The notes under the pieces: generated by a model | What the model was told of the DNA's origin: nothing | The model's database searches: none | The model's input: only the letters and a program-made list of their open reading frames with translations | Shown: piece by piece, positions 19,833 through 28,162 of the stretch | How positions within the stretch are numbered: the stretch's first letter is position 1 | Layout of the letters: each line of letters starts with the position of its first letter | Assembly (NCBI RefSeq): GCF_011045115.1 | Contig: NZ_JAAKZG010000013.1 | Location: 62,001-126,000, forward strand | Origin: Mesorhizobium zhangyense | GTDB taxonomy: Bacteria; Pseudomonadota; Alphaproteobacteria; Rhizobiales; Rhizobiaceae | Reading direction: 5' to 3' | Length of the DNA: 64,000 bases | Translations under genes and position numbers: made by a program

Positions 19833-21122
19833 ATGCGATCGACAAACGAGGTGGCGTCCGCCGGCGCTGCTAGCGCTGCTGCGCGTCTTCAGGCAGGCGA
19901 ATTCGACAGGGGCAACGAGCGGCTTTCCTCCGGCCTGTCACGCCCTGTCGTGCTGCTTTTTGCCGTGGCGAGCGGACTTGCCGTGGCCAATGCCTATTTC
20001 GCCCATCCGCTGCTCGACGTGATGGCCGACGATCTCGGCATCGCTCGCGCCACCGCCGGACTGATTGTCGGCTTCACCCAACTCGGCTACGGGCTGGGGC
20101 TCGTGCTGCTGGTGCCGCTCGGCGATCTGATCGACCGGCGCAAGCTGGTGGTCGGCCAGTCGCTTCTTTCGGTGCTGGCGCTCGTCTCGGTGGGGTTCTC
20201 GACAACGGGCGCCATGCTGCTGGCGTCCATGGCGGCGATGGGCTTGATGGCTGTCGTCACCCAGGCTCTTGTCGCTTATGCCGCAAGCCTGGCGCGGCCG
20301 GCCGAGCGTGGGCAGGTGGTCGGCGTCGTCACCAGCGGCATCGTGCTCGGCATTCTGCTTGCACGTACCGTGGCAGGAACGCTCACCGATCTCTCGGGCT
20401 GGCGCACGGTCTACTTCGTTTCAGCCGTGCTGACGCTGATCATTGCCGCACTGCTCTACAAAGTGCTGCCGGCGCAGGAGGCGCGGGACAAGCGCATGTC
20501 ATATCCGCGCCTGATCGGCTCGCTCTTCACGCTATTTGTTGAAGAGCCGGTGCTTCGCATCCGGGCGATCATCGCCATGCTGATCTTTGCCGATATCACG
20601 ACGCTGCTGACACCCTTGGTGCTGCCGCTCAGCGCGCCGCCTTTCTCGCTGTCGCACACAGCCATCGGCCTTTTCGGTCTGGCAGGCGCCGCAGGAGCAC
20701 TCGGCGCGGCGAGGGCAGGGCGCTGGGCCGATCGCGGCTACGGCCAGCGCACCACCGGCATTGCGCTGACGCTGATGCTTGTCGCTTGGTTGCCGATTGC
20801 GCTGCTGCCGCATTCGATCCTGTGGCTGATCGCCGGCGTTCTGATCATCGATTTCGGCCTGCAGGCCGTGCACGTCACCAATCAGGGCATGATCTATCGC
20901 GTCCGGCCCGAAGCGCAGAGCCGGCTGACTGCGGCCTATATGGTCTTCTATTCGATCGGTAGCGCCCTTGGTTCCTCGCTGTCGACGATGGTCTACGTCT
21001 ATGCCGGGTGGACCGGCGTCTGCCTGCTCGGAGCCGGCATCAGCGCTCTGGCGATCGCCTTCTGGGCTGCGACGCTGAACGCGACGCCCGCAACCGCCAC
21101 GCAGGCGACAGGGAGCAACTGA
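19833..21122 (+). CDS. MFS transporter (drug/sugar efflux type)
   Basis: Major facilitator superfamily protein of 429 residues with about 12 transmembrane segments. After a 30-residue cytoplasmic tail the first helix begins (PVVLLFAVASGLAVANAYFA); the motif between helices 2 and 3, LVPLGDLIDRRKLVVGQSLL, is the MFS motif A. Likely proton-driven efflux of a small organic compound. ATG at 19833 has GGAG at 6-nt spacing. It is divergent from the HxlR gene; such pairs usually form a substrate-inducible export unit. Confidence 0.9.
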   Translation: MRSTNEVASAGAASAAARLQAGEFDRGNERLSSGLSRPVVLLFAVASGLAVANAYFAHPLLDVMADDLGIARATAGLIVGFTQLGYGLGLVLLVPLGDLIDRRKLVVGQSLLSVLALVSVGFSTTGAMLLASMAAMGLMAVVTQALVAYAASLARPAERGQVVGVVTSGIVLGILLARTVAGTLTDLSGWRTVYFVSAVLTLIIAALLYKVLPAQEARDKRMSYPRLIGSLFTLFVEEPVLRIRAIIAMLIFADITTLLTPLVLPLSAPPFSLSHTAIGLFGLAGAAGALGAARAGRWADRGYGQRTTGIALTLMLVAWLPIALLPHSILWLIAGVLIIDFGLQAVHVTNQGMIYRVRPEAQSRLTAAYMVFYSIGSALGSSLSTMVYVYAGWTGVCLLGAGISALAIAFWAATLNATPATATQATGSN

Positions 21123-21274
21123 CGTTGCGTGGGAGAACTGCCGAAGCCCTTTCTAAACCCTTCGTCGCACAAGCGAAGATTGCGGGTTGGCATTTCGCGC
21201 CCGCTGTCTAAACTCGCGCCGGTTGTGCCGGGTGGAGCGGTGGCGCGGCAAGGAAACTCGAGGGAGGAAATTGC

Positions 21275-22234
21275 ATGCTTAATCTGAAAACGAAGATTCT
21301 GGCCGCCGGCGCTGTCGTGCTGTCGCTCAGCATGGGAAGCGTCTCTGTCAGGGCGGCCGAATTCATCAATGTGCTGACCGGCGGCACCTCGGGCGTCTAT
21401 TACCCGCTCGGCGTGGCGCTGTCGGAAATCTACGGCAAGGGCATCGAGGGCGCACGCACGCAGGTGCAGGCAACCAAGGCGTCGGTCGAAAACCTCAATT
21501 TGCTCCAGCAGGGCAAGGGCGAGATCGGCTTTTCGCTGGGCGATTCCGTGAAGCTCGCTGTCGAAGGCCACAAGGAAGCCGGCTTCCCCGGCAAGCTCGA
21601 CAAACTGCGCGGCATTGCCGCCATCTATCCGAATTACATCCAGATCGTGGCGAGTGCCGATTCCGGCATCAAGACCTTGGCCGACCTGAAGGGCAAGAGC
21701 CTGTCGGTCGGCGCGCCGGCTTCCGGCACCGAGCTCAATGCGCGGGCGATCTTCGAGGCTGCGGGCCTGAAATATGAGGATCTCGGCAAGGTCGAATATC
21801 TGCCCTTCGCCGAATCCGTCGAACTCATCAAGAACCGCCAGCTCGACGCCACGCTGCAATCTGCCGGCCTTGGCGTCGCCTCGATCCGCGATCTTGCGAC
21901 GTCGCTCAAGATCAACGTCGTGGCGGTGCCGAAGGCCGATGTCGAAAAGATCGGCACGCCCTATCTGTCGGTCATCATTCCGGCCGGCACTTATGACGGC
22001 CAGGAGGCCGATGTCGAAACGGCGGCCGTCGGCAATTTCCTCATCACCCATGACGGCGTCTCCGACGAGACCGCCTATCAGATGACCAAGCTTCTGTTCG
22101 ACAATCTCGACAAGCTGACGGCAGCCCATGCCGCCGCCAAGGCGATCGATCCGGCCAAGGCGCTCGATGGCATGCCCGTGCCGCTGCATCCGGGCGCCGA
22201 GCGTTATTATAAGGAAAAGGGGCTGTTGAAGTAG
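21275..22234 (+). CDS. TAXI family TRAP transporter substrate-binding protein
   Basis: Periplasmic solute receptor of 319 residues for a TAXI-type TRAP transporter. A signal peptide (about 28 residues, ending VRAAEF) precedes FINVLTGGTSGVYYPLGVAL, the TAXI family start; ADLKGKSLSVGAPASGTELN and the C-terminal HPGAERYYKEKGLL also match. GGGAGG lies 8 nt before ATG. The permease and a DUF1850 gene follow, separated by a 152-bp inverted-repeat element. Known TAXI ligands include glutamate and other carboxylates, but the ligand here is not predictable. Confidence 0.93.
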   Translation: MLNLKTKILAAGAVVLSLSMGSVSVRAAEFINVLTGGTSGVYYPLGVALSEIYGKGIEGARTQVQATKASVENLNLLQQGKGEIGFSLGDSVKLAVEGHKEAGFPGKLDKLRGIAAIYPNYIQIVASADSGIKTLADLKGKSLSVGAPASGTELNARAIFEAAGLKYEDLGKVEYLPFAESVELIKNRQLDATLQSAGLGVASIRDLATSLKINVVAVPKADVEKIGTPYLSVIIPAGTYDGQEADVETAAVGNFLITHDGVSDETAYQMTKLLFDNLDKLTAAHAAAKAIDPAKALDGMPVPLHPGAERYYKEKGLLK

Positions 22235-22270
22235 TTCCACCAACGCAACCAGCACATTGAACCTGACCAC

Positions 22271-22422
22271 CCCCCTCTGGCCTGCCGGCCATCTCCCCCT
22301 CAAGGGGGGAGATCAGCAGCTTCGGCAGCCGCGCCTGTCCTTCAATGTTGACGATTGGCGAATGCCACAGAGACAGCTGATCTCCCTCCTTGAGGGGGAG
22401 ATGGCCGGCAGGCCAGAGGGGG
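22271..22422. repeat. 152-bp palindromic element, copy 1
   Basis: Two 47-nt arms (22271-22317 and 22376-22422) are inverted copies with a single mismatch, around a 58-nt loop. The outer end reads CCCCCTCTGGCCTGCCGGCC. A second element of exactly the same length and plan lies at 27964-28115. It sits inside the TRAP operon, between the binding-protein and permease genes. Confidence 0.93.
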
Positions 22423-22462
22423 ATGCCTCGCATTCCTGCATTCAGGAAAGGCCCTGCTGCGC

Positions 22463-24571
22463 ATGAGCCAGAATCAGCCAACCCCCAACGTCATCTCTCC
22501 CAGCGTCGAGGAGCCGATCGAAGGCCTGCCGCCGGGTTTCGGCGAGGGCATTGCTGGAAAAATCGCCTTCTGGATCGCGGTGGCGTTCTCGGCCTTCCAG
22601 CTCTACACCGCCGCCTATGGCGCGCTGCCGAGCCAGGTGGTGCGCGCCATGCATGTCGGCTTCCTGCTGCTGCTCGGCTTCGCGCTGATTGCCAATCTGC
22701 GCGCCAAGACGACGGCGGGAAAAGCCTGGTTCTGGCTGCTTGGCATCGTCGGCTTCCTCACCGGCATCTACAACTGGGTCGAATATGTGCCGCTGATCCA
22801 GCGCAGCGGCTTCCTTACCCACGTCGATCTCTTTGTCGGCGTGGTGCTGATCGCGCTGGTGTTCGAAGGCGCACGGCGGCTGATGGGCCTGCCGCTCACC
22901 ATCATCGCGGGGCTATTTCTCGCCTACTGCTTCTTCGGCAATTATTTGCCCGATCCCTTTGTGCATCGTGGCTATAGTTTCGATCAGATCATCGAAAACT
23001 TCGCCTATGGCACAGAGGGCATCTACGGCACGCCGATCTATGTTTCGGCGGCTTACATCTTCATCTTCGTCGTCTTCGCCGCCTTCCTCGAACGCGCCGG
23101 CATGATCGCGCTGTTCAACGATTTCGCGCTCGGGCTCGTCGGCGGCTGGCGCGGTGGGCCGGCGCAAGTCTGCATCCTGTCGTCGGCGCTGATGGGCACG
23201 ATTTCGGGCTCCGGCGTTGCCAATGTCGTGGCCAGCGGCCAGTTCACCATCCCGCTGATGAAGCGCTTCGGCTTCCGTTCGGCTTTTGCCGGCGGTGTGG
23301 AAGCGACATCGTCGATGGGCGGGCAGATCATGCCGCCGGTCATGGGCGCGGTCGCCTTCATCATGGCAGAGACGCTGAACGTGCCCTATGCGGCCGTCGT
23401 CAAGGCCGCGATCATCCCGGCGATCCTCTATTTCGGCGCCTGTTTCTGGCAGGTGCATCTCGAGGCTGGCAAGGCCAATCTGCGCGGCATGGACAAGGCA
23501 ACGCTGCCCAACCCATGGCAAGCGGTGAAGCAGCATTGGCCGCTGGTGCTGCCGCTGGCGGCACTCGTCTATCTGCTCTTTGCCGGCTACACGCCCATCT
23601 TTGCCGGCACGATGGGCTTGGCGCTGACTGTCGTGCTCATTCTCGGCACGCCGCTGGCAGCACTCATCGGCCCGTTCGCCTTCCGCGTCGTGTTCTGGAT
23701 CGCGCTTGGACTGGCGGCAGCGGCCTTCATGAAATTCGGCGTCAACATCCTGGCGCTGGTCATCGGCGCGCTGGTCATCGCCTGCGCGCTGTTCAAGGGT
23801 GGTCGCGAGACGCTGGTGATCTGCATCGACTCGCTGGCCGAAGGCGCCAAGAACGCGCTGCCGGTTGGCATCGCCTGCGCCATCGTCGGCATCGTCATCG
23901 GCACGCTGACGCTGACCGGCATCGCCTCGACCTTCATAGGCTGGATCATCTCCATCGGCGAGAACAACCTGTTCCTGTCGCTGGTGCTGACCATGCTAAC
24001 CTGCCTCGTGCTCGGCATGGGCATCCCGACCATCCCCAACTACATCATCACCTCGTCGCTGGCCGGCCCGGCGCTGCTGGAACTCGGCGTGCCGCTCATC
24101 GTCAGCCACATGTTCGTCTTCTATTTCGGCATCATGGCCGACCTGACGCCGCCGGTTGCGCTTGCAGCCTTTGCCGCAGCACCCATGGCCAAGGAATCCG
24201 GCCTCAAGATCGGCATTCAGGCGACGAAACTCGCGGTCGCCGGTTTCGTCGTACCCTTCATGGCGGTCTACACGCCGGCGCTGATGCTGCAGGATGCCGG
24301 CCCGATGGCGGCTGCCTACGGCTATCCCGTCGAGGTCGTCTACATCGTCTTCAAGGCCTGTCTCGGCATCGGCCTGTGGGGTGCAGCGGTCGTCGGCTTT
24401 CTGGTCGTGCGCATGGCGCTGTGGGAGCGCCTGATCGCATTCGCGGCCGGCGTCCTGCTGGTCGTCGCACTGCCGCTGACCGACGAGGCCGGCTTCGCAC
24501 TCGCTGCTTTGTGGATCGGCTGGCACTGGTGGCGGGCGCGCAAGGCGGGTGACGCGCCTGCACCGGCATGA
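22463..24571 (+). CDS. TRAP transporter permease, fused 4TM/12TM
   Basis: Membrane protein of 702 residues fusing the small (DctQ-like) and large (DctM-like) TRAP subunits, as is normal for TAXI systems. The N-terminal third holds four segments; the DctM part starts near FEGARRLMGLPLTIIAGLFL and contains MGTISGSGVANVVASGQFTI and ATSSMGGQIMPPVMGAVAFI, conserved in the family. A second characteristic loop, GMGIPTIPNYIITSSLAGPA, is also present. It drives sodium- or proton-coupled uptake of the ligand bound by the upstream receptor. Its last 4 nt overlap the DUF1850 start as ATGA. Confidence 0.95.
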   Translation: MSQNQPTPNVISPSVEEPIEGLPPGFGEGIAGKIAFWIAVAFSAFQLYTAAYGALPSQVVRAMHVGFLLLLGFALIANLRAKTTAGKAWFWLLGIVGFLTGIYNWVEYVPLIQRSGFLTHVDLFVGVVLIALVFEGARRLMGLPLTIIAGLFLAYCFFGNYLPDPFVHRGYSFDQIIENFAYGTEGIYGTPIYVSAAYIFIFVVFAAFLERAGMIALFNDFALGLVGGWRGGPAQVCILSSALMGTISGSGVANVVASGQFTIPLMKRFGFRSAFAGGVEATSSMGGQIMPPVMGAVAFIMAETLNVPYAAVVKAAIIPAILYFGACFWQVHLEAGKANLRGMDKATLPNPWQAVKQHWPLVLPLAALVYLLFAGYTPIFAGTMGLALTVVLILGTPLAALIGPFAFRVVFWIALGLAAAAFMKFGVNILALVIGALVIACALFKGGRETLVICIDSLAEGAKNALPVGIACAIVGIVIGTLTLTGIASTFIGWIISIGENNLFLSLVLTMLTCLVLGMGIPTIPNYIITSSLAGPALLELGVPLIVSHMFVFYFGIMADLTPPVALAAFAAAPMAKESGLKIGIQATKLAVAGFVVPFMAVYTPALMLQDAGPMAAAYGYPVEVVYIVFKACLGIGLWGAAVVGFLVVRMALWERLIAFAAGVLLVVALPLTDEAGFALAALWIGWHWWRARKAGDAPAPA

Positions 24572-24939
24572 GCCTCTGTATCCTCGCCGCCGGCAAGGTC
24601 ACGGTAATGGCGGCGACCGCCTTCACGCTGTCGTGGACCCACTCGGTCCAGAAGACGCGTTGGGAGGAGGATTGGCGGGTAACGCCAGCCGGGCTCGAAA
24701 TCGTCGAGGCGCGTATCAAGGGTTCGGGCGCTGGCATGGAGCCGCCCGCGGATGCCGTGCTGAAGGATGGCTGGTGGGTCTATGCGCCGAAGCTGCCGGC
24801 GCGGCCGGAGCTTATGCTTGCCGCTTCAGGCGCGACGGGCGAGGGCTGGTCGCTGTGTGCGAACGGCCAATGCACCGTTATCGGCGCTGCCGCAGGCGCG
24901 CCGGTAACGATCAGGCCGTGTGAACAATCTGCTCAATGA
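24568..24939 (+). CDS. DUF1850 domain-containing protein
   Basis: Small protein of 123 residues with a hydrophobic N-terminus (possible signal anchor: LCILAAGKVTVMAATAFTLS) followed by FTLSWTHSVQKTRWEEDWRV, the DUF1850 core. The family occurs almost only beside TAXI-TRAP permeases and may be an accessory subunit; its biochemical role is unknown. It is translationally coupled to the permease by ATGA. Its C-terminus overlaps the convergent 43-codon frame by 7 nt. Confidence 0.9.
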   Translation: MSLCILAAGKVTVMAATAFTLSWTHSVQKTRWEEDWRVTPAGLEIVEARIKGSGAGMEPPADAVLKDGWWVYAPKLPARPELMLAASGATGEGWSLCANGQCTVIGAAAGAPVTIRPCEQSAQ

Positions 24940-25064
24940 AATGCAGCGCGGCGAGCGCAGGCAGGACCGGGTCCGCGCATGTAGTGACGCTCCGGGCGGT
25001 AGGTCGGCGCGACGAATTCGCGGAGCGCTACTGCGTAGTTGGTGATGCGGTGCCAGAGTGCCAT
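24933..25064 (-). CDS. Small hypothetical protein (43 aa)
   Basis: Open frame of 43 codons from ATG at 25064 to TGA at 24933, with GGAAAG 7 nt before the start. The N-terminus reads MALWHRITNYAVALREFVAP and the C-terminus RHYMRGPGPACARRAAFH; it is rich in Arg, Ala and aromatic residues, with no signal peptide. The composition is protein-like and it lies in otherwise empty DNA, so it is unlikely to be a shadow. It is convergent with the DUF1850 gene. Function unknown. Confidence 0.45.
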   Translation of the reverse strand: MALWHRITNYAVALREFVAPTYRPERHYMRGPGPACARRAAFH

Positions 25065-25485
25065 TTTCTTACTTTCCAGTCCCTCGGATGTCCCTTCCGA
25101 ATATGGACGCGATTGTTAGGCTATTGTCGTGAATAGACGGTGAATGCGATGTTAACTTCTTCACAAAACCGGCCCCGATCATGGCCGAAAAGCGTTGGTT
25201 TGGCGGTGTTTTTCCGGCAGCCGTCGTGATTCCACCAACTGTGCCTTTTGCGCCACATATTTTGCGTTGAATCGGCCGACCGCGCAAAAGCTTACCTGCA
25301 TCGGTGCGAGACCAAGTTTTTCCGTTTCGATGACGATTTGACGGAACCGCGCCCGTATCGGCACGTTGGCTAATGGACCGGGGAGACCCGGCTGAGGGAG
25401 CACCGGTTCGACCGGCCTCCTTCGAACACGAGCACACATGCTCAAAAACTTCCCACATCAACGTGAAACAGGAAGGGCCAAAACC
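25065..25485. other. 421-nt intergenic region before the DUF892 gene
   Basis: No gene is supported here. It contains inverted repeats CTATT-GTCGTG-AATAG (about 25121-25136) and TTTTGCGC (25246-25253) with GCGCAAAA (25282-25289), and an EcfG-type promoter at 25343-25367, leaving a 5' leader of about 110 nt for the DUF892 gene. The unusual length for this compact genome leaves room for a small RNA, but nothing specific identifies one. Confidence 0.5.
25343..25367 (+). promoter_or_regulatory. EcfG-type general stress promoter
   Basis: GGAAC (25343-25347), 16-nt spacer, CGTT (25364-25367): an exact match to the alphaproteobacterial EcfG consensus. It is on the same strand as the ferritin-like DUF892 gene starting at 25486, whose relatives are stress-induced. 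Confidence 0.7.
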
Positions 25486-25992
25486 ATGGGCTTTTTTTCG
25501 AAAGACATCAAAACACTCGACGATCTTTTCGTGCACACGCTGCAGGACATCTATTACGCCGAAAAGCAGATCGAGAAGGCATTGCCGAAGATGATCGACA
25601 AGGCAACGAACGCCGACCTCAAGGTTGGCTTCCAGAAGCATCTCCAGGAAACCAAGGGCCATATCGAACGCGTCGAGCAGGTTTTCGAGATGCACGGGGT
25701 CACGGCCAAGGGGGTCAATTGCCCGGCCATTGACGGCATTCTGGAAGAGGCCGACGAGGTCAGCGGCGACATCGACGACAAGCAGGTTCTGGACGCGGCG
25801 CTCATCGCTTCGGCTCAGACTGTCGAGCACTACGAGATCACACGCTACGGCACCTTGGCCGCCTGGGCCAAGCAGCTTGGCCGCGACGACTGCGCCGCCG
25901 TGCTGGTGAAGAACCTCAGGGAAGAGGAAGCGACCGACAAGAAGCTGACGACGCTTGCCGAGGGCAACATCAACCTTCAGGCTGCCGAGTAG
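25486..25992 (+). CDS. DUF892 ferritin-like protein (YciE/YciF type)
   Basis: Four-helix ferritin-like protein of 168 residues. The helix 1 segment DLFVHTLQDIYYAEKQIEKA and helix 2 GFQKHLQETKGHIERVEQVF carry the Glu and His residues of a di-iron site; TVEHYEITRYGTLAAWAKQL is the third. Family members are general-stress proteins of unclear activity. ATG at 25486 is preceded by AGGAAGG at about 9 nt; MGFFSKDIKTLDDLFVHTL is the family start. An EcfG-type promoter lies 119 nt before the start, supporting stress induction. Confidence 0.92.
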   Translation: MGFFSKDIKTLDDLFVHTLQDIYYAEKQIEKALPKMIDKATNADLKVGFQKHLQETKGHIERVEQVFEMHGVTAKGVNCPAIDGILEEADEVSGDIDDKQVLDAALIASAQTVEHYEITRYGTLAAWAKQLGRDDCAAVLVKNLREEEATDKKLTTLAEGNINLQAAE

Positions 25993-26041
25993 TTTTGAGG
26001 CGCGTGGTTTACTCCGGCAATTCGCCGGCAGGTAAAGCGAC

Positions 26042-26161
26042 CGTCATCCCGGGCGGAGCATGAGCGAAGCGAATGCGAAGACCCGGGACCCATTCCGGAA
26101 TTTCAACGTCACGGAATGAGTCCCGGTTAACCTTCGCTCCGCTACGGCTTCCGGGATGACG
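26042..26161. repeat. Convergent intergenic palindrome (CGTCATCCCGG type)
   Basis: Outer arms CGTCATCCCGG (26042-26052) and CCGGGATGACG (26151-26161) are perfect inverses; inner segments such as CATTCCG/CGGAATG also pair, so the whole 120 nt can fold into a long hairpin. It lies between the convergent DUF892 and ArsR genes and may end transcription from both sides. The sequence style resembles dispersed elements common in alphaproteobacteria. Confidence 0.75.
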
Positions 26162-26194
26162 CTGAGCTTTTTGCCTTAACCGAGAGCTTTTTGC

Positions 26195-26875
26195 TTAACC
26201 AAGAAAAGCCTTCTCGAATTCCCTTTTGCCACTTGGCGAAAACACCACCGCCCGGCTTTCAGCGTCGCGCCGCGCCCATTTCTCGGCAAGGATCTTGTCG
26301 AAGATCGCGGCACCCAGCGTGCCGGCCAGATGCGAACGCCGTACGCTCCAGTCGAGGCAGGCGCGGCAGACCTGCCGGCGGGATTTCTTCAGCGTTTCCG
26401 GTTCGATGCCGACTGCCTGGAAATAACCGGCGCAGGCCTTTCCCATCGTGATCTTGTCGCCGTCGCGAATGAGTATCTTGCGCGCCAGGAACCCGTCCAG
26501 CATCGCCACGGCGTGGTCGCCGGCGAGGTGGTCGTAACAGATGCGCGCTTCCCGCATCGTCGCGTCGCGCGGGCCGGGGCGCACGCGCTGCGGCCCGGAC
26601 GTGGCGGCCACGCCCATGATCGATTCCAGCATGCCGGCCACCTGCGTGCTGGCGAGGCCGTAATAGCGGTGGCGGCCTTGTGCCGCGAGTGAAAGCAGCC
26701 CGCCCTCCATCAGCTTCGACAGATGCGAACTCGCCGTCTGCACGGTGACGCCGGCTTCCAGCGCCAGCTCACTGGCAGTCAGCGCGCCGCCGCCCATCAG
26801 CGCTGTCAGCATGTTGGCGCGGGCCGGGTCGCCTACGAGGCTGGCAATGCGCGCTATGTCTGGACCGTTCTTCAT
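26195..26875 (-). CDS. ArsR family transcriptional regulator
   Basis: Winged-helix regulator of 226 residues; the ArsR domain fills the first 100 (ARIASLVGDPARANMLTALM; LALEAGVTVQTASSHLSKLM; HRYYGLAS) and a C-terminal domain of about 120 residues follows, longer than in classic metal sensors. That domain has CRACLDWSVRRSHLAGTLGA with two cysteines, and no canonical CVC metal site is visible in the recognition helix. The ligand is unknown. Divergent from the DUF1127 gene, with a palindrome just upstream of its start. Confidence 0.88.
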   Translation of the reverse strand: MKNGPDIARIASLVGDPARANMLTALMGGGALTASELALEAGVTVQTASSHLSKLMEGGLLSLAAQGRHRYYGLASTQVAGMLESIMGVAATSGPQRVRPGPRDATMREARICYDHLAGDHAVAMLDGFLARKILIRDGDKITMGKACAGYFQAVGIEPETLKKSRRQVCRACLDWSVRRSHLAGTLGAAIFDKILAEKWARRDAESRAVVFSPSGKREFEKAFLG

Positions 26876-26878
26876 AGT

Positions 26879-26900
26879 TCGATGCTAGTCGAAGCATTGA
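26879..26900. promoter_or_regulatory. Candidate ArsR operator
   Basis: TCGATGCT-AGTCGA-AGCATTGA: 8-nt arms with one mismatch. It lies 3 nt upstream of the ArsR start codon and in the gap shared with the divergent DUF1127 gene, where an autoregulatory site is expected. Confidence 0.4.
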
Positions 26901-26945
26901 TGCGCTGCAAGCTGTATTCTCCGTTGCATGACGATGGAGAAGAAC

Positions 26946-27170
26946 ATGACCGATACCGCCCTTCGAGACGCTGCGAATTTGGAGCAACCCGAGAGGCCCG
27001 GCTCTGCCTTCGCGCCATTTCTCCGTTGCTGCCGTTGCATCGTTTCCCTCTACGAGCGCTGGCTTCAGCGCCAGGACCTTGCCGAACTCGAGGATCACCT
27101 GCTGCGCGACATCGGCATCTCGCCGCACGAAGTGGCGCGCGAATGCGCCAAGCCGTTCTGGCGGCGCTGA
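26946..27170 (+). CDS. DUF1127 domain-containing protein
   Basis: Small basic protein of 74 residues ending in a DUF1127 (YjiS-like) motif: YERWLQRQDLAELEDHLLRD followed by IGISPHEVARECAKPFWRR. In relatives this arginine-rich helix binds RNA and affects small-RNA turnover and phosphate or stress metabolism. Three in-frame ATGs lie close together; GGAGAAG is best placed for ATG at 26946. Divergent from the ArsR gene. Confidence 0.88.
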   Translation: MTDTALRDAANLEQPERPGSAFAPFLRCCRCIVSLYERWLQRQDLAELEDHLLRDIGISPHEVARECAKPFWRR

Positions 27171-27245
27171 GCATGACAGATCGACCGACCGGATGTTTCG
27201 ATGAAGATCGAACCATTCCCCTCCCGCAATCATGAGGAAAGAAAA

Positions 27246-27578
27246 ATGACCATCACCTGTTTCATCCGCTACGAGATCGACCCGTTCGGCAAGGCCGATT
27301 TCGAGCACTATGCGCGCAACTGGGGTCAGGCGATTCCGCGCTGCGGTGCCGATCTCATCGGCTATTTCGCGCCGCATGAAGGCTCGGCAACGACGGCCTA
27401 CGGCGTCTACAACATCGAAAACCTCGCTGCCTACGAGGCTTACCGCGCCCGGTTGACTGCCGACCCGCTCGGGAGAGAAAATTACGCTTTCGCCAAGGAG
27501 AAAAAATTCATCCGCCGCGAAGACCGCATCTTCCTGAAACTGGCCTCGGGGCCGCACGCCGCAAAGGTCTTGCCATGA
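27246..27578 (+). CDS. NIPSNAP family protein
   Basis: Ferredoxin-like alpha-beta barrel protein of 110 residues: CFIRYEIDPFGKADFEHYAR at the N-terminus, GADLIGYFAPHEGSATTAYG, and REDRIFLKLA near the end, typical of NIPSNAP. The molecular function is unknown. AGGAAAG precedes ATG at 27246. Its stop overlaps the ABM gene start as ATGA, so the two related dimeric alpha-beta proteins are made together. Confidence 0.87.
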   Translation: MTITCFIRYEIDPFGKADFEHYARNWGQAIPRCGADLIGYFAPHEGSATTAYGVYNIENLAAYEAYRARLTADPLGRENYAFAKEKKFIRREDRIFLKLASGPHAAKVLP

Positions 27579-27919
27579 TCGCAGTCATCTTCGAAGTCAC
27601 GCCCGCGGAAGGCAAGCGCGACGCCTATCTCGGCATCGCCGGCAACCTCAAGCCGCTGCTGGAGAGCATGGACGGCTTCATCTCGGTCGAGCGGTTCCAG
27701 AGCCTGACCAATCCCGACCGCATGCTGTCGCTGTCGTTCTGGCGCGACGAGGAAGCGGTGAAGGCGTGGCGCAACACCGAGGAGCACCGGCAGGCGCAGA
27801 AGGCCGGGCGCGGCGGGGTTTTTGAAGGCTACCGCCTGCGCATCGCCCATGTCGTGCGGGATTATGGGTTGGATGAGCGGGCGGAAGCGCCGGCGGATAG
27901 TTTGGTGGTGAATGGGTGA
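27575..27919 (+). CDS. Antibiotic biosynthesis monooxygenase (ABM) domain protein
   Basis: Protein of 114 residues of the dimeric alpha-beta barrel ABM family: MIAVIFEVTPAEGKRDAYLG and LLESMDGFISVERFQSLTNP, then SLSFWRDEEAVKAWRNTEEH. Relatives include quinol monooxygenases and heme-degrading enzymes. Residues specific to heme oxygenation are not evident, so a quinol-type or unknown role is likelier. It is coupled to the NIPSNAP gene and followed by a 152-bp palindromic element. Confidence 0.87.
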   Translation: MIAVIFEVTPAEGKRDAYLGIAGNLKPLLESMDGFISVERFQSLTNPDRMLSLSFWRDEEAVKAWRNTEEHRQAQKAGRGGVFEGYRLRIAHVVRDYGLDERAEAPADSLVVNG

Positions 27920-27963
27920 CGATGCGTCCGCGATTGAAATCGCCACTGTCGCATTCCTTCGCG

Positions 27964-28115
27964 CCCCCTCTGGCCTGCCGGCCATCTCCCTCACAGGTGG
28001 GGAGATCAGCTTTCATACCCGCTTTCGCCAACCTTCAGCATTGCAGAATGGGCGATGTAGGCGAAACCGCTAATCTCCCCACCTGTGGGGGAGATGGCCG
28101 GCAGGCCAGAGGGGG
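27964..28115. repeat. 152-bp palindromic element, copy 2
   Basis: Arms 27964-28010 and 28069-28115 (47 nt each) are inverted copies with two mismatches around a 58-nt loop: the same arm and loop lengths as the copy at 22271-22422, with the same outer 24 nt. It lies between the convergent ABM and MbfA genes. Confidence 0.93.
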
Positions 28116-28162
28116 GCAACGTAGGGCGCGACAAAGTCGAGAAAGCTACAAAATCTTCCGCC

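Noticed and set aside
26042-26161. Possible tRNA or structured RNA gene
   Set aside because: The fold is one long hairpin without cloverleaf arms or conserved tRNA boxes; a convergent intergenic repeat explains it.
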